Assembly: GCF_026891935.1 (NCBI RefSeq)
Contig: NZ_JAPTGC010000002.1
Span: 62,001-126,000, forward strand
Length of the DNA stretch: 64,000 nucleotides
Direction of reading: 5' to 3'
Source: Methanocorpusculum vombati
GTDB taxonomy: Archaea > Halobacteriota > Methanomicrobia > Methanomicrobiales > Methanocorpusculaceae
The notes under the pieces were generated by a model. The model did not search any database, was not told the DNA's origin, and was given only the letters and a program-made list of their open reading frames with translations. Below, in pieces: positions 17,684-25,536 of the stretch. The position numbers were made by a program, and so were the translations under genes. Numbering within the stretch: the stretch's first letter is position 1; each line of letters begins with the position of its first letter.

Positions 17684-18083
17684 CGGTCATCTCCTCTTCG
17701 TTCTGTAACTTTTCGATCAGGTCGCGCGGAAGCTGCCGGGCGGTGTGATCACTGTAGATAGCAACTGTCCGGGGGCAGAGGAAGGTACTGCGCCGCCAGA
17801 CGAGATCGGTTTCGTGCGTGAGTGTGATACCGGCGCATCCCTCAGACCGGACGATTGCGGTAACACCACCGCAGGAGAGTGTGGTTGTGAGAATAGTTCC
17901 GTCGCGGGAGAGGGCATCTCGGAATGCGGGAGAGAGATCAGCGGCGCCGCGGTCTGCATCGACCGCGATGATGCAGTCCCCGTTGGGAGACAGTTCGGTT
18001 TCTTTGGTGATCTCAAAGGTACTTTTGTGCAGTGCCCGGACGTTTTTATGACCGCGACAGTGAATGATTTCGGTGATCTCCAT
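17658..18083 (-). CDS. DUF371 family archaeal protein
   Basis: The 141-residue protein begins MEITEIIHCRGHKNVRALHK and contains TELSPNGDCIIAVDADRG and a C-terminal RQLPRDLIEKLQNEEEMTV. These match the small archaeal DUF371 (COG2090) family, which has no established function. The reading frame extends upstream to 18212, but family members begin near this MEITE and the length then fits. No clear ribosome site is seen. It is convergent with xseB and divergent from the Zn-finger gene at 18266. Confidence 0.75.
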   Translation of the reverse strand: MEITEIIHCRGHKNVRALHKSTFEITKETELSPNGDCIIAVDADRGAADLSPAFRDALSRDGTILTTTLSCGGVTAIVRSEGCAGITLTHETDLVWRRSTFLCPRTVAIYSDHTARQLPRDLIEKLQNEEEMTVTLRAEFP

Positions 18084-18265
18084 TGCTTTTGCTATGATCT
18101 GGTTGTGCCGGGACAAATAGATTTTCCCGGTTGGGATACTGCGCAGCATTCCGTACCGGAGAAACCCGTGAGGTTTGGGCGGTCCGTGGAAGATACACAA
18201 AGAAAGGTGCACCGCCCTGTATCAGGAGTACCTTAACTATCTGCAAACGCAACAAGTACACCATA

Positions 18266-18847
18266 ATGGATACCGATATGATAATTCTTGACTGTCCCGT
18301 CTGCGGTGAGGAGACGGATTTTGAAATCCTCAAAGAACCGCCGGAGGCAGTCGTGCGCTGCACAGAATGCGGCCACACCATGCGGGTTACGCTGAAAGAA
18401 CCAAAGATCTTTACCATCAAAACCATCGTCAGCTACGGCACCGAATCCCATACCGGAACCATTGAGCTTATGGAAGGAGATATCTGCTCTATTGGAGACT
18501 TTCTGGTGGCAGAGGTCGGTGACGAATCCTATGGCGTTGAGGTCATGTCCATTGAGCGTGACAACGCCCGCAGAGCCAAACTTCCGGCAGAAGAGATCGA
18601 AGTTCTCTGGACACGCCTTGTGGACAAAGTCATCATCCGCGCTTCCTTAAACAAAGGCGCGGTTACCATCCCGCTCTACGAACAGGTGCCGGGCGACAAA
18701 GTGTACACCGTCGATCACATCACTTCGGTCGGCGGAAAACAGTTCCGGATTACCCGCATCAAACTGCGAAAAGGCAACATCATCCAGCGAAAGGACAAGA
18801 CCGCTCAGGCACACGAGATCAAACGCATCTACGGCGAGCGGTCATAA
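18266..18847 (+). CDS. HVO_0476-type archaeal zinc-finger protein
   Basis: The 193-residue protein has an N-terminal zinc ribbon, CPVCGEETDFEIL and VVRCTECGHTMRV (two CxxC knuckles, residues about 10-40). A beta-rich domain follows, with repeated short basic segments such as RITRIKLRKGNIIQRKDK at the C-terminus. This pattern fits the widespread archaeal family COG1326 (HVO_0476-like), whose function is unknown; nucleic-acid binding is plausible. The open frame extends upstream to 18131, but the ATG at 18266 places the zinc ribbon at the expected N-terminal position. Confidence 0.78.
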   Translation: MDTDMIILDCPVCGEETDFEILKEPPEAVVRCTECGHTMRVTLKEPKIFTIKTIVSYGTESHTGTIELMEGDICSIGDFLVAEVGDESYGVEVMSIERDNARRAKLPAEEIEVLWTRLVDKVIIRASLNKGAVTIPLYEQVPGDKVYTVDHITSVGGKQFRITRIKLRKGNIIQRKDKTAQAHEIKRIYGERS

Positions 18848-18881
18848 TATCTTCACCCTTTTTGAAACAAAAATAAAAGAA

Positions 18882-19328
18882 TCAGGTCCGCATCTCTGCC
18901 GCACGTACCAGAACAAGACCGGATGCAAGAATCTTTTCGACAGCCGTCTCCAGCGGAATATCGGTATTGGAAACATACACCACCAGCGTCGGAGTTGCGG
19001 CACTTCGTGACGCATAGGCATACTCAATATTCAGACCCGCAGCACCGAACGTTGCTGCAACTTCATAGAGGCCGCCCGGAACATCATCCATCCTCACTGC
19101 AAGGACATCCGTAAACTTCAGCAGATAATTTTTCTTTTCAAACGCCTGAAAGGCCGTATCCGGTTTGTCCACAACTGCCCGCACCACACCAAAGTTGTTC
19201 GCCTCCGCAATGCAGAACGCCGAAATGTTTACCCCGCTGTCCAAAAAGATCTTCGCGATCTCCGCCAGTGTTCCGGGTGTATTGGGAGCAAAGATCGAAA
19301 GCTGTTTGATACTATATTCACTGGTCAT
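18882..19328 (-). CDS. ACT-domain protein (tandem ACT), paralogue of the next gene
   Basis: The 148-residue protein has two ACT-type halves: IKQLSIFAPNTPGTLAEIAK with NISAFCIAEANNFGVVRAVV, then TDVLAVRMDDVPGGLYEVAA with NIEYAYASRS. ACT domains bind amino acids or similar small ligands. It is the last gene downstream of two phenylacetate-CoA ligase-like enzymes, so it may sense an aromatic amino acid or aryl acid; this is inference. A 128-base gap with a short inverted repeat separates it from its paralogue, so separate expression is possible. AGGAGTG precedes the ATG. Confidence 0.85.
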   Translation of the reverse strand: MTSEYSIKQLSIFAPNTPGTLAEIAKIFLDSGVNISAFCIAEANNFGVVRAVVDKPDTAFQAFEKKNYLLKFTDVLAVRMDDVPGGLYEVAATFGAAGLNIEYAYASRSAATPTLVVYVSNTDIPLETAVEKILASGLVLVRAAEMRT

Positions 19329-19456
19329 GACGAAGTCACTCCTACTGTCTATCTCCCACGGGAAAGCGTATTAAGTTTGTGATGATGAAGGCGTTGCCCG
19401 TAAAGTCCTGATACCCACGGTTCGCACGGCAGAACCATGCCCGTACAAAAAAGAAA

Positions 19457-19894
19457 TTAGAAATTATAATCCGTCGCCGGAACAAGTTCAAGACCTGCAG
19501 CAAGAATCTTCTCTACCGCATCCCCGGGGTTTGACACCTTTACAATCAGCGTACCGAACGTCCCCGTACGGAACGCATACGCGTACTCAATGTTGATGCC
19601 GATACTGCCCAGAAGATTTGCCACATGGTACAGACCTCCCGGAACATCGTCCATCTTGATGCCCAGAACATCGGTGTACTGCAGTGCATAATCCTGTTTC
19701 GAAAATGCCTCGAATGCAATCTCCGGCTTATCCACAATCGCCCGCACCACACCGAAACTGTTTGCCTCGGCAATACTGAACGCATGGATATTGACCTTGC
19801 TCTCCTCGAACACTTTTGCAATTGCTGCAAGCCGTCCGGATTTATTTTCCGAAAATATCGAAAGCTGTTTGATGAAATATTTGTTTCGCGTCAT
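19457..19894 (-). CDS. ACT-domain protein (tandem ACT)
   Basis: The 145-residue protein has the same two-ACT layout as the gene at 18882 and shares segments such as IKQLSIF, IAEAN-FGVVRA and MDDVPGGLY. The two genes are therefore duplicates. Its ATG directly follows the TAA of the upstream ligase-like gene (TAAATG), so the two are translationally linked. Pairing of paaK-like genes with ACT proteins is common in methanogens and suggests ligand-dependent control of the enzyme or pathway. The ligand is unknown. Confidence 0.86.
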   Translation of the reverse strand: MTRNKYFIKQLSIFSENKSGRLAAIAKVFEESKVNIHAFSIAEANSFGVVRAIVDKPEIAFEAFSKQDYALQYTDVLGIKMDDVPGGLYHVANLLGSIGINIEYAYAFRTGTFGTLIVKVSNPGDAVEKILAAGLELVPATDYNF

Positions 19895-21196
19895 TTAGAA
19901 CACCCGGTGATCCACAACACGTTTTGCTTTCCCCTCAAAACGCGGAAGGGAGTTTGGCGGGCACAGCTCAACCTTTGCGGATACATTCAGCGCATCGCGC
20001 AGTGTCCGCTCCACCCGTGACTGCAGACCGATCAGACCATTGATGCTGTCCGTCATCGCATCCGGCTTGAGCTCCACCTTCACCAGCATATCATCCAGCG
20101 GGCCCGTGCGGGTAATCTCCAGCATAAAGTGGCTCGTCAGCTCCGGCACGCGGAGAAGTGCGTGTTCCACCGCCGACGGGAACACATTGATGCCGCGGAT
20201 AACCAGCATGTCATCAACCCGTCCCTGCAGACGGTCAATGCGCGGAGACGTTCTGCCGCATGGACAGTCTCCCTCAAGAATTGAGGTAATGTCACCGATA
20301 CGGTAACGAATCATCGGAATTGCCTCTTTCTTCAGAATCGTCATCGTCAGCTCACCTTTCTCTCCCGGAGGAAGCACCTCGCCGGTCTCGGGATCCAGAA
20401 TCTCCGTATAGGCAATATCACCGCAGATGTGCATACCGTTCAGCTCACCGCAGTCAGTAAACATCGGGCCCGAAATTTCAGACGTTCCGAAGATGTTGTG
20501 GGCCGTGACCCCGGACTGGTCATGGATGTACTGCCGCATTGCCGCAGACCACGGTTCGGCACCAAGAATGGCAGTCCGGAGTTTGGTATCCTTCGCAATA
20601 TCAACGCCCATCTTCTTCGCCACATCAATTAAGTGGATGAAGTAGGAAGGCGTACAGGCAATCGCCGTTGTTTCCAGATCCTGAATCAGTTCAATCTGCC
20701 GCTCGGAGTTTCCCGTGGATGCCGGGATCACTGTTGCGCCCAGCTTCTCACCACCGTAGTGCAGACCAAGACCGCCGGTAAACAGACCGTACCCGTAGGC
20801 GACCTGCAGTACATCGCCGCGGCCGAGACCGCAGGACGCAAGGGATCGTGCAACCGCCTCGGCCCACAGTTCCACATCATTTTTCGTGTAGGCAACGACC
20901 GTCGGTTTGCCGGTTGTCCCCGAAGAGACATGATAGCGGACAAGATCCTCCTTTGGACAACAGACAAGTTTGTCCGGATAATTGTCGCGGAGATCCGTCT
21001 TCTTCATCGTCGGAAGTTTTGCAATGTCTGCAATGGATTTGATGTCGGACGGAAGCACGCCTGCCGCCTTCATCTTGTCGTGATAAAAGACGGAGCCTGC
21101 ATAGAGACGTTCAACAAGGACCTTCAGTTCCTGGTACTGCAGTTTTTCCAACTCTGCTTTGGGAAGCGTTTCAATTTTTTCGTTATAGTATGCCAT
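19895..21196 (-). CDS. Phenylacetate-CoA ligase family adenylate-forming enzyme (second copy)
   Basis: The 433-residue enzyme has the adenylation signature VSSGTTGKPTVVAYTKNDVE and the downstream IFGTSEISGPMF and YRIGDITSIL. The C-terminal hinge and lid FPSAVEHALLRVPEL is present. The family activates aryl acids such as phenylacetate as CoA thioesters. In methanogens, close relatives have also been called coenzyme F390 synthetases, so the substrate is uncertain. It lies 2 bases after a related ligase gene and directly before an ACT gene. The operon suggests aryl-acid salvage into aromatic amino acids, or cofactor modification. Confidence 0.86.
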   Translation of the reverse strand: MAYYNEKIETLPKAELEKLQYQELKVLVERLYAGSVFYHDKMKAAGVLPSDIKSIADIAKLPTMKKTDLRDNYPDKLVCCPKEDLVRYHVSSGTTGKPTVVAYTKNDVELWAEAVARSLASCGLGRGDVLQVAYGYGLFTGGLGLHYGGEKLGATVIPASTGNSERQIELIQDLETTAIACTPSYFIHLIDVAKKMGVDIAKDTKLRTAILGAEPWSAAMRQYIHDQSGVTAHNIFGTSEISGPMFTDCGELNGMHICGDIAYTEILDPETGEVLPPGEKGELTMTILKKEAIPMIRYRIGDITSILEGDCPCGRTSPRIDRLQGRVDDMLVIRGINVFPSAVEHALLRVPELTSHFMLEITRTGPLDDMLVKVELKPDAMTDSINGLIGLQSRVERTLRDALNVSAKVELCPPNSLPRFEGKAKRVVDHRVF

Positions 21197-21198
21197 AA

Positions 21199-22485
21199 TC
21201 AGATCGTCCTCCGGTCCACAACCCGCTTTGCCTTGCCCTCGAACCGCGGAAGGGATCCCGGTTCGACAAGCTGAACATTGGCGCGAAGGGTAAGAGTTTC
21301 ATGCAGCGCTTTGCCGATTTTATTCTGGAGTCTGGCGAGATCACTCAGCTCACCGCTGAAGAGGTGCTTGTTGATCTCCACATCAATCGTCATCTCATCC
21401 AGATGGTTCACGCGGTCAATGTACACCATAAACTGGTCGCCGACCTCGGGAATATTTTTGAGCACATGCTCAATCTGGGACGGGAACACATTGATGCCGC
21501 GCACGGTCAGCATATCATCGCTTCTGCCGAACAGCCGTGCAATCTTCTGACCGCGGCCGCAGGGACAGTCATCCTCCATGAGCATCGTAATGTCTCCCGT
21601 ACGGTACCGGAGAAGCGGCATTGCCTCTTTGACAAGAGGCGTTACCACCATCTCGCCTTTCTCGCCGGGACCGAGTGTCTCACCGGTCTTCGGGTCAATG
21701 ATCTCCACAATGTAGCAGTCGTGCCAGATGTGCAGACCATTCTGTTCAGGACACTCAAATGCAACGCCCGGACCGAACAGCTCGCTCATACCGTAGCTGT
21801 CATAGGCTTTGATGTTGAGACGGTTTTCCAAGTCGCGGCGCATGTTCTCGGACCATGCCTCAGCACCGAACACCCCGACTCTGAGCGAATCAAGGTTTGC
21901 GTGCATGTCTTCGGCAACCTCGGTAAGATGCATGGCGTAGCTTGGGGTGCAGTGAATCGCGTTTACGCCGAAGTCCTGAATCATCTCAATCTGCCGCTTG
22001 GTATTGCCGACACCTGCCGGAACAACGGAACAGCCGATCTTTTCCGCACCGTAATGGAAACCGAGACCGCCGGTAAACAGCGAATAGTTTGAGGCGTTCT
22101 GGAAAATGTCACCCTCATGAAGTCCGACCATCGTCAGATTGCGGGCGATTAATTCCGACCAGCTGTTCAGATCATTTTTGGTGTAGGCAACAACCGTCGG
22201 TTTGCCGGTTGTGCCCGACGTTGTGTGAATCCGGTTGATCCGGTTCATCGGAACCGCGAGGAACCCGAACGGATATCCGCCGCGAAGATCGGATTTCTTG
22301 GTAAAAGGAATCTTTGACAGATCATCGAGTGTTTTGATATCTTCCGGGCGGATGCCCGCCTCGGCAAACATCTTCTGATAGAAACCGATATTCTGCGTTC
22401 GTGCAACAGTCTCCTTCAGCCGCTTCAGCTGAAGTTCCTGCAGTTCTTTTCCACGCAGGGTCTCCATTTTTTCATTCCAAAACAT
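21199..22485 (-). CDS. Phenylacetate-CoA ligase family adenylate-forming enzyme (first copy)
   Basis: The 428-residue protein is a paralogue of its downstream neighbour. It has TTSGTTGKPTVVAYTKNDLN, SYGMSELFGPGVAFE, YRTGDITMLMEDDCPCGRGQ and the C-terminal FPSQIEHVLKNIPEVG. It begins the four-gene operon with the second ligase and two ACT proteins. Two such enzymes side by side suggest different aryl acids or a heteromer. Phenylacetate-type CoA ligase is the likeliest class, with F390 synthetase as the alternative. Two palindromes lie within the 110 bases upstream. Confidence 0.86.
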   Translation of the reverse strand: MFWNEKMETLRGKELQELQLKRLKETVARTQNIGFYQKMFAEAGIRPEDIKTLDDLSKIPFTKKSDLRGGYPFGFLAVPMNRINRIHTTSGTTGKPTVVAYTKNDLNSWSELIARNLTMVGLHEGDIFQNASNYSLFTGGLGFHYGAEKIGCSVVPAGVGNTKRQIEMIQDFGVNAIHCTPSYAMHLTEVAEDMHANLDSLRVGVFGAEAWSENMRRDLENRLNIKAYDSYGMSELFGPGVAFECPEQNGLHIWHDCYIVEIIDPKTGETLGPGEKGEMVVTPLVKEAMPLLRYRTGDITMLMEDDCPCGRGQKIARLFGRSDDMLTVRGINVFPSQIEHVLKNIPEVGDQFMVYIDRVNHLDEMTIDVEINKHLFSGELSDLARLQNKIGKALHETLTLRANVQLVEPGSLPRFEGKAKRVVDRRTI

Positions 22486-22530
22486 AAGGCAGTCCTTACA
22501 AATCCTGTGCCGTCAGGCCCCGCGAGACTC

Positions 22531-22549
22531 CATGACACTGTGTGTCGTG
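22531..22549. promoter_or_regulatory. Inverted repeat upstream of the ligase-ACT operon
   Basis: CATGACAC-TGT-GTGTCGTG forms an 8-base stem with one G-T type mismatch. It lies about 46 bases upstream of the first ligase gene, in its likely transcribed leader or operator region. It could be an RNA hairpin or a protein-binding site. Confidence 0.4.
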
Positions 22550-22572
22550 CCAGGGCTTAGCATCCCATTATG

Positions 22573-22591
22573 TATGTTTTTCGTAAACATA
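22573..22591. promoter_or_regulatory. AT-rich palindrome in the divergent promoter region
   Basis: TATGTTT-TTCGT-AAACATA is a perfect 7-base inverted repeat. It lies between the leftward ligase operon (start 22485) and the rightward small membrane protein gene. Its spacing suits an operator for a dimeric regulator, but no regulator is known. Confidence 0.4.
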
Positions 22592-22680
22592 AGGATTATC
22601 ATAAGCCGGCAGGGGCAATTTGATCGGTTGTGCTGCATTATGAAAGGAAGGTTATTAGGATAGACAGGCAAATATGGTGT

Positions 22681-22860
22681 ATGGATAAAACAGGTCTTGC
22701 AACCCTGCTGGTTGGTATCGTTCTCTTAATCGTCGGTGTTGTGCTGATGTGGTACTGGCTTCCCCAGTTTATTCAGGTGCTGCTCGGAGGTATCGGCATT
22801 GTTCTTGCAGTTGCCGGTCTCTGCGGTATTGTTCTCGGCTATCTGATGATCAAAGAATAA
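22681..22860 (+). CDS. Small two-helix membrane protein
   Basis: The 59-residue protein starts MDKTGLATLLVGIVLLIVGV and has two hydrophobic helices, residues about 6-26 and 32-54, separated by a short turn. A longer frame starts at 22630, but this ATG gives a typical short cytosolic N-terminus. I recognise no specific family. It ends 12 bases before the glycosylase gene in the same direction, so the two may be cotranscribed, but a functional link is not evident. Confidence 0.6.
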   Translation: MDKTGLATLLVGIVLLIVGVVLMWYWLPQFIQVLLGGIGIVLAVAGLCGIVLGYLMIKE

Positions 22861-22871
22861 TCTCCTTTTTT

Positions 22872-23723
22872 ATGCAGACGTTTCCGCTTGATGGTCTCTG
22901 GTTTAACCTTGAGTTAAGCGTTTCCTGCGGTCAGGCATTCCGATGGAGAAAACACGGTGACATCTGGTATGCCCCGTCTCCCTATGGGGACCCCGTGGTC
23001 TGGAAGGTACGGCAGACTGATGAGGGTATCGGGTATGAAGGGATGAGCGAGGGAGACCTCATCCGCTACTTTTCGCTGGATCATGATCTTACCGACATTC
23101 TTTCCCGCATTGACTGCGATCCGCTGATTCACGATGCGATCGTCCGGTGCCGGGGACTGCGGATTATGCGCCAGGACCCGTGGGAGTGTCTCGTCTCCTA
23201 CATCTGTTCCAGCTGTGCCAACATCCCGGGCATTCAGATGCGGATAGAAAATCTCGCGGAAAAGTACGGCACAAAAATCTTCTGCGACAACAAAATATTT
23301 TACGCGTTTCCTCAGCCCGGGACTATTGCCGCAGCTCCGGTCTGCGACATTCGATCCTGTAAGGTAGGATACCGCGACGCCTACATCTGCGGTGCGGCAG
23401 CGATGGCGTCAGAGAATCCCGGGTGGCAGGATGCGGTGCGCAGCCTTTCCTATCCGGAGGCACAGAAAAAACTCTGTGAGCTGAACGGAGTCGGGCCGAA
23501 GGTCGCAGACTGTGTGCTGCTGTTTGCATTTGAAAAACTTGAGGCGGTACCGGTTGACGTATGGATAGAACGGATTCTGCGTACCAAATATGTCGGCGGG
23601 GAAAAGAAACTCGCCTATGCCAAAGCAGGGGCATATGCCCGTGAGCATTTCGGAAAGTTTGCCGGGTATGCACAGGAGTATCTGTTTGCATCCCGCGAAA
23701 TCATCAGCAGAAAAGGAGAATAA
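22872..23723 (+). CDS. ogg: 8-oxoguanine DNA glycosylase / AP lyase (OGG1 family)
   Basis: The 283-residue protein has an OGG N-terminal domain (LELSVSCGQAFRWRKHGDIW) and an HhH-GPD domain. In the latter, KLCELNGVGPKVADCVLLFA contains the catalytic Lys and AVPVDVWIERIL the conserved Asp. It excises 8-oxoguanine opposite cytosine and cleaves the abasic site. The motif order and length agree with archaeal/eukaryotic-type OGG1. An open frame extends upstream to 22749, but the ATG at 22872 gives the normal N-terminus. Confidence 0.92.
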   Translation: MQTFPLDGLWFNLELSVSCGQAFRWRKHGDIWYAPSPYGDPVVWKVRQTDEGIGYEGMSEGDLIRYFSLDHDLTDILSRIDCDPLIHDAIVRCRGLRIMRQDPWECLVSYICSSCANIPGIQMRIENLAEKYGTKIFCDNKIFYAFPQPGTIAAAPVCDIRSCKVGYRDAYICGAAAMASENPGWQDAVRSLSYPEAQKKLCELNGVGPKVADCVLLFAFEKLEAVPVDVWIERILRTKYVGGEKKLAYAKAGAYAREHFGKFAGYAQEYLFASREIISRKGE

Positions 23724-23865
23724 ACGTTTTTTTTCAGGCAGAAAATTGTCTTTGACTGAGAACCTGCCGGAAAATTTCTGATGGAGTTTATACTGGCTTC
23801 CCCTCAGTACGATGCGGAAATACAATTCTGTCAGGGGAGAGTAATCGCTTTGAAACAGTTTGTAG

Positions 23866-23899
23866 TTAGTTATATATTGTTTCGAGTATATATTCCACT
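23866..23899 (+). promoter_or_regulatory. TATA-rich promoter candidate for the solute-binding/Cache operon
   Basis: AGTTATATATTG and GAGTATATATTCC provide two archaeal TATA-like boxes about 80-110 bases before the first coding start at 23978. The remaining bases between the glycosylase gene and this site show no gene. A long leader is implied if either box is used. Confidence 0.45.
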
Positions 23900-23977
23900 A
23901 TCTTAGGATTCAATGGGTCTTGTGTGCATCGGATATTTTCCCATGAGGTATTCCTGCTGATCCTGGGGAGGTATGAC

Positions 23978-24058
23978 ATGGATGGACAAAATTACGGATC
24001 GGATCTTCCCGTTACCACAGACGAGCTGATACGATGTGGAAGAAGGAAGGCAGTATGA
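23978..24058 (+). CDS. Short leader ORF, translationally coupled to the solute-binding protein gene
   Basis: An ATG at 23978 stands 4 bases after the strong ribosome site GGGGAGGT. It opens 26 codons beginning MDGQNYGSDLPVTTDELI and ends in TGA at 24056-24058. That stop overlaps the ATG at 24055 of the next gene (ATGA). The strong ribosome site and overlap suggest that it is translated and couples expression of the lipoprotein gene. It has no hydrophobic segment or repeated regulatory codon, and no known family. It may be a leader peptide or merely a coupling device. Confidence 0.5.
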   Translation: MDGQNYGSDLPVTTDELIRCGRRKAV

Positions 24059-25518
24059 ACAAAAAAATCGTGTGGCTGGCGGCGATGATTCTGCTTATAC
24101 TCATTGCCGGATCTGCCGGCTGTATTGCCGAGAAGAAGGTTTACACCGTTGGAGTGAGTTCTGCTCTTGAACCGTTCTCCGCAAAGAATGCGGTAACCGG
24201 TGATCCGTATGGTATTGATATTGATATCATAGACTGGATTGCGAAGGATCAGGGATTCGATGTTGTCTACACGTACATAGGAGCCGACAAGTATCTGGAT
24301 GCATTGGATGCGGGGACTGTGGATGTTGTAACCGGGAAAGTTATCACCGAGGATCGTCTGAAACGCTGTGACTTTACCGATGTGTACTATACTGCAAAGT
24401 ATGGTCTTGTGGTGCGAAAGGACTCCAACGTAACTCTTGATGAGGTATTACGCGGTCAGGCGAGTATTGCTGCAAACTCCGGAAGTGCGTATGAGAAGTG
24501 GCTCAAAGCCCACCATGGTGAAGATACCTTCAACGAGCTGGTGGCAGCAGGAAAAATCATCATCAAGCCCTCGGTGAACGCGGTTATCTACTCTGTCCTC
24601 GCGAAGGAAGCGGACTCCGGGATGACCAGCGGCGGTTCAATTTCCCAGATGCTGAATGAATACACTCCGCTGATGTTTGCCGGATATATTTCTGAAGGAA
24701 ACGATGCCGGATTTTCGGTTGCCAAGTCCAATCCCGAGCTTCTGAAGATCTTAAACAACGGGCTGAGAAACATGAAGGCGTCCGGTGAGTATGATCAGGT
24801 CATGAAAGCATATGGAATTCCGCATGTAAAGTCCGCATACAAGGTAGGAACGGATAAGGATAATTATCCCTACTCGCACCTTGATGAAAATGGAAACTTC
24901 ACGGGATTTGATATTGATTCTATCCGGTGGATTGCGGAGCAGAACGGTTTTGCGGTGACCTTTGAGGATATTCCCTGGTCGAAGAATATCAATGCGATTG
25001 TAACCGGTACGATAGACATGTTTGCATCCGGTATGTCAATTACCCCGGAGAGACTGGAAAAAGTTGCATTTTCCAACCCGTACATGACCGAAGGAATGTC
25101 GGTGTTCTCTCAGCCGCAAAGTCCGGTTTCAAAAGCTGATTTTGAAGCGGGAAAGATTTCTGTTGGTGTAATTTACGGGACTGCCGATGAGAGGTTCCTC
25201 AAAAACCTTCTTGGTTCCGAGCTGTATGACACGATGCTCATGAAGAAAACTATCAAGATGTATGATTCGCAGGCGGATCTTGAGAAGGGGTTACAGTCCG
25301 GTCAGGTTGCTGTCATACTTGATAACACGGGATCTGATTCCTATTATGAGAAGATGCTCACGATGAAACTTGTTGCCTCCTATCCTGACACGGATAGATT
25401 TGGGTATGCAATGAGCAACGGGGACATTGAACTTCAGGATGTTGTAAACAAGGGGCTTGCCGCTCTGGAGAGTTCGGGAAAGCGCGCAGAGTTACTTGCA
25501 ACGTATGGGCTGGATTAA
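24055..25518 (+). CDS. Lipoprotein with two tandem family 3 solute-binding domains
   Basis: The 487-residue protein starts with a basic N-terminus, a hydrophobic signal and a lipobox-like IAGSAGCIA, so it should be anchored outside the membrane. The mature part has two consecutive periplasmic-binding type 3 domains. The first runs from about residue 30 (YTVGVSSALEPFSAKNAVTG, GIDIDIIDWIAKD). The second runs from about residue 262 (YKVGTDKDNYPYSHLDENGN, GFDIDSIRWIAEQ). Such domains usually bind amino acids. No permease or ATPase gene is adjacent; the next gene encodes a Cache protein. GGAAGG precedes the ATG at 24055, preferred to one at 24034. Confidence 0.86.
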   Translation: MNKKIVWLAAMILLILIAGSAGCIAEKKVYTVGVSSALEPFSAKNAVTGDPYGIDIDIIDWIAKDQGFDVVYTYIGADKYLDALDAGTVDVVTGKVITEDRLKRCDFTDVYYTAKYGLVVRKDSNVTLDEVLRGQASIAANSGSAYEKWLKAHHGEDTFNELVAAGKIIIKPSVNAVIYSVLAKEADSGMTSGGSISQMLNEYTPLMFAGYISEGNDAGFSVAKSNPELLKILNNGLRNMKASGEYDQVMKAYGIPHVKSAYKVGTDKDNYPYSHLDENGNFTGFDIDSIRWIAEQNGFAVTFEDIPWSKNINAIVTGTIDMFASGMSITPERLEKVAFSNPYMTEGMSVFSQPQSPVSKADFEAGKISVGVIYGTADERFLKNLLGSELYDTMLMKKTIKMYDSQADLEKGLQSGQVAVILDNTGSDSYYEKMLTMKLVASYPDTDRFGYAMSNGDIELQDVVNKGLAALESSGKRAELLATYGLD

Positions 25519-25536
25519 CGAAAAAAAGGAATATGT

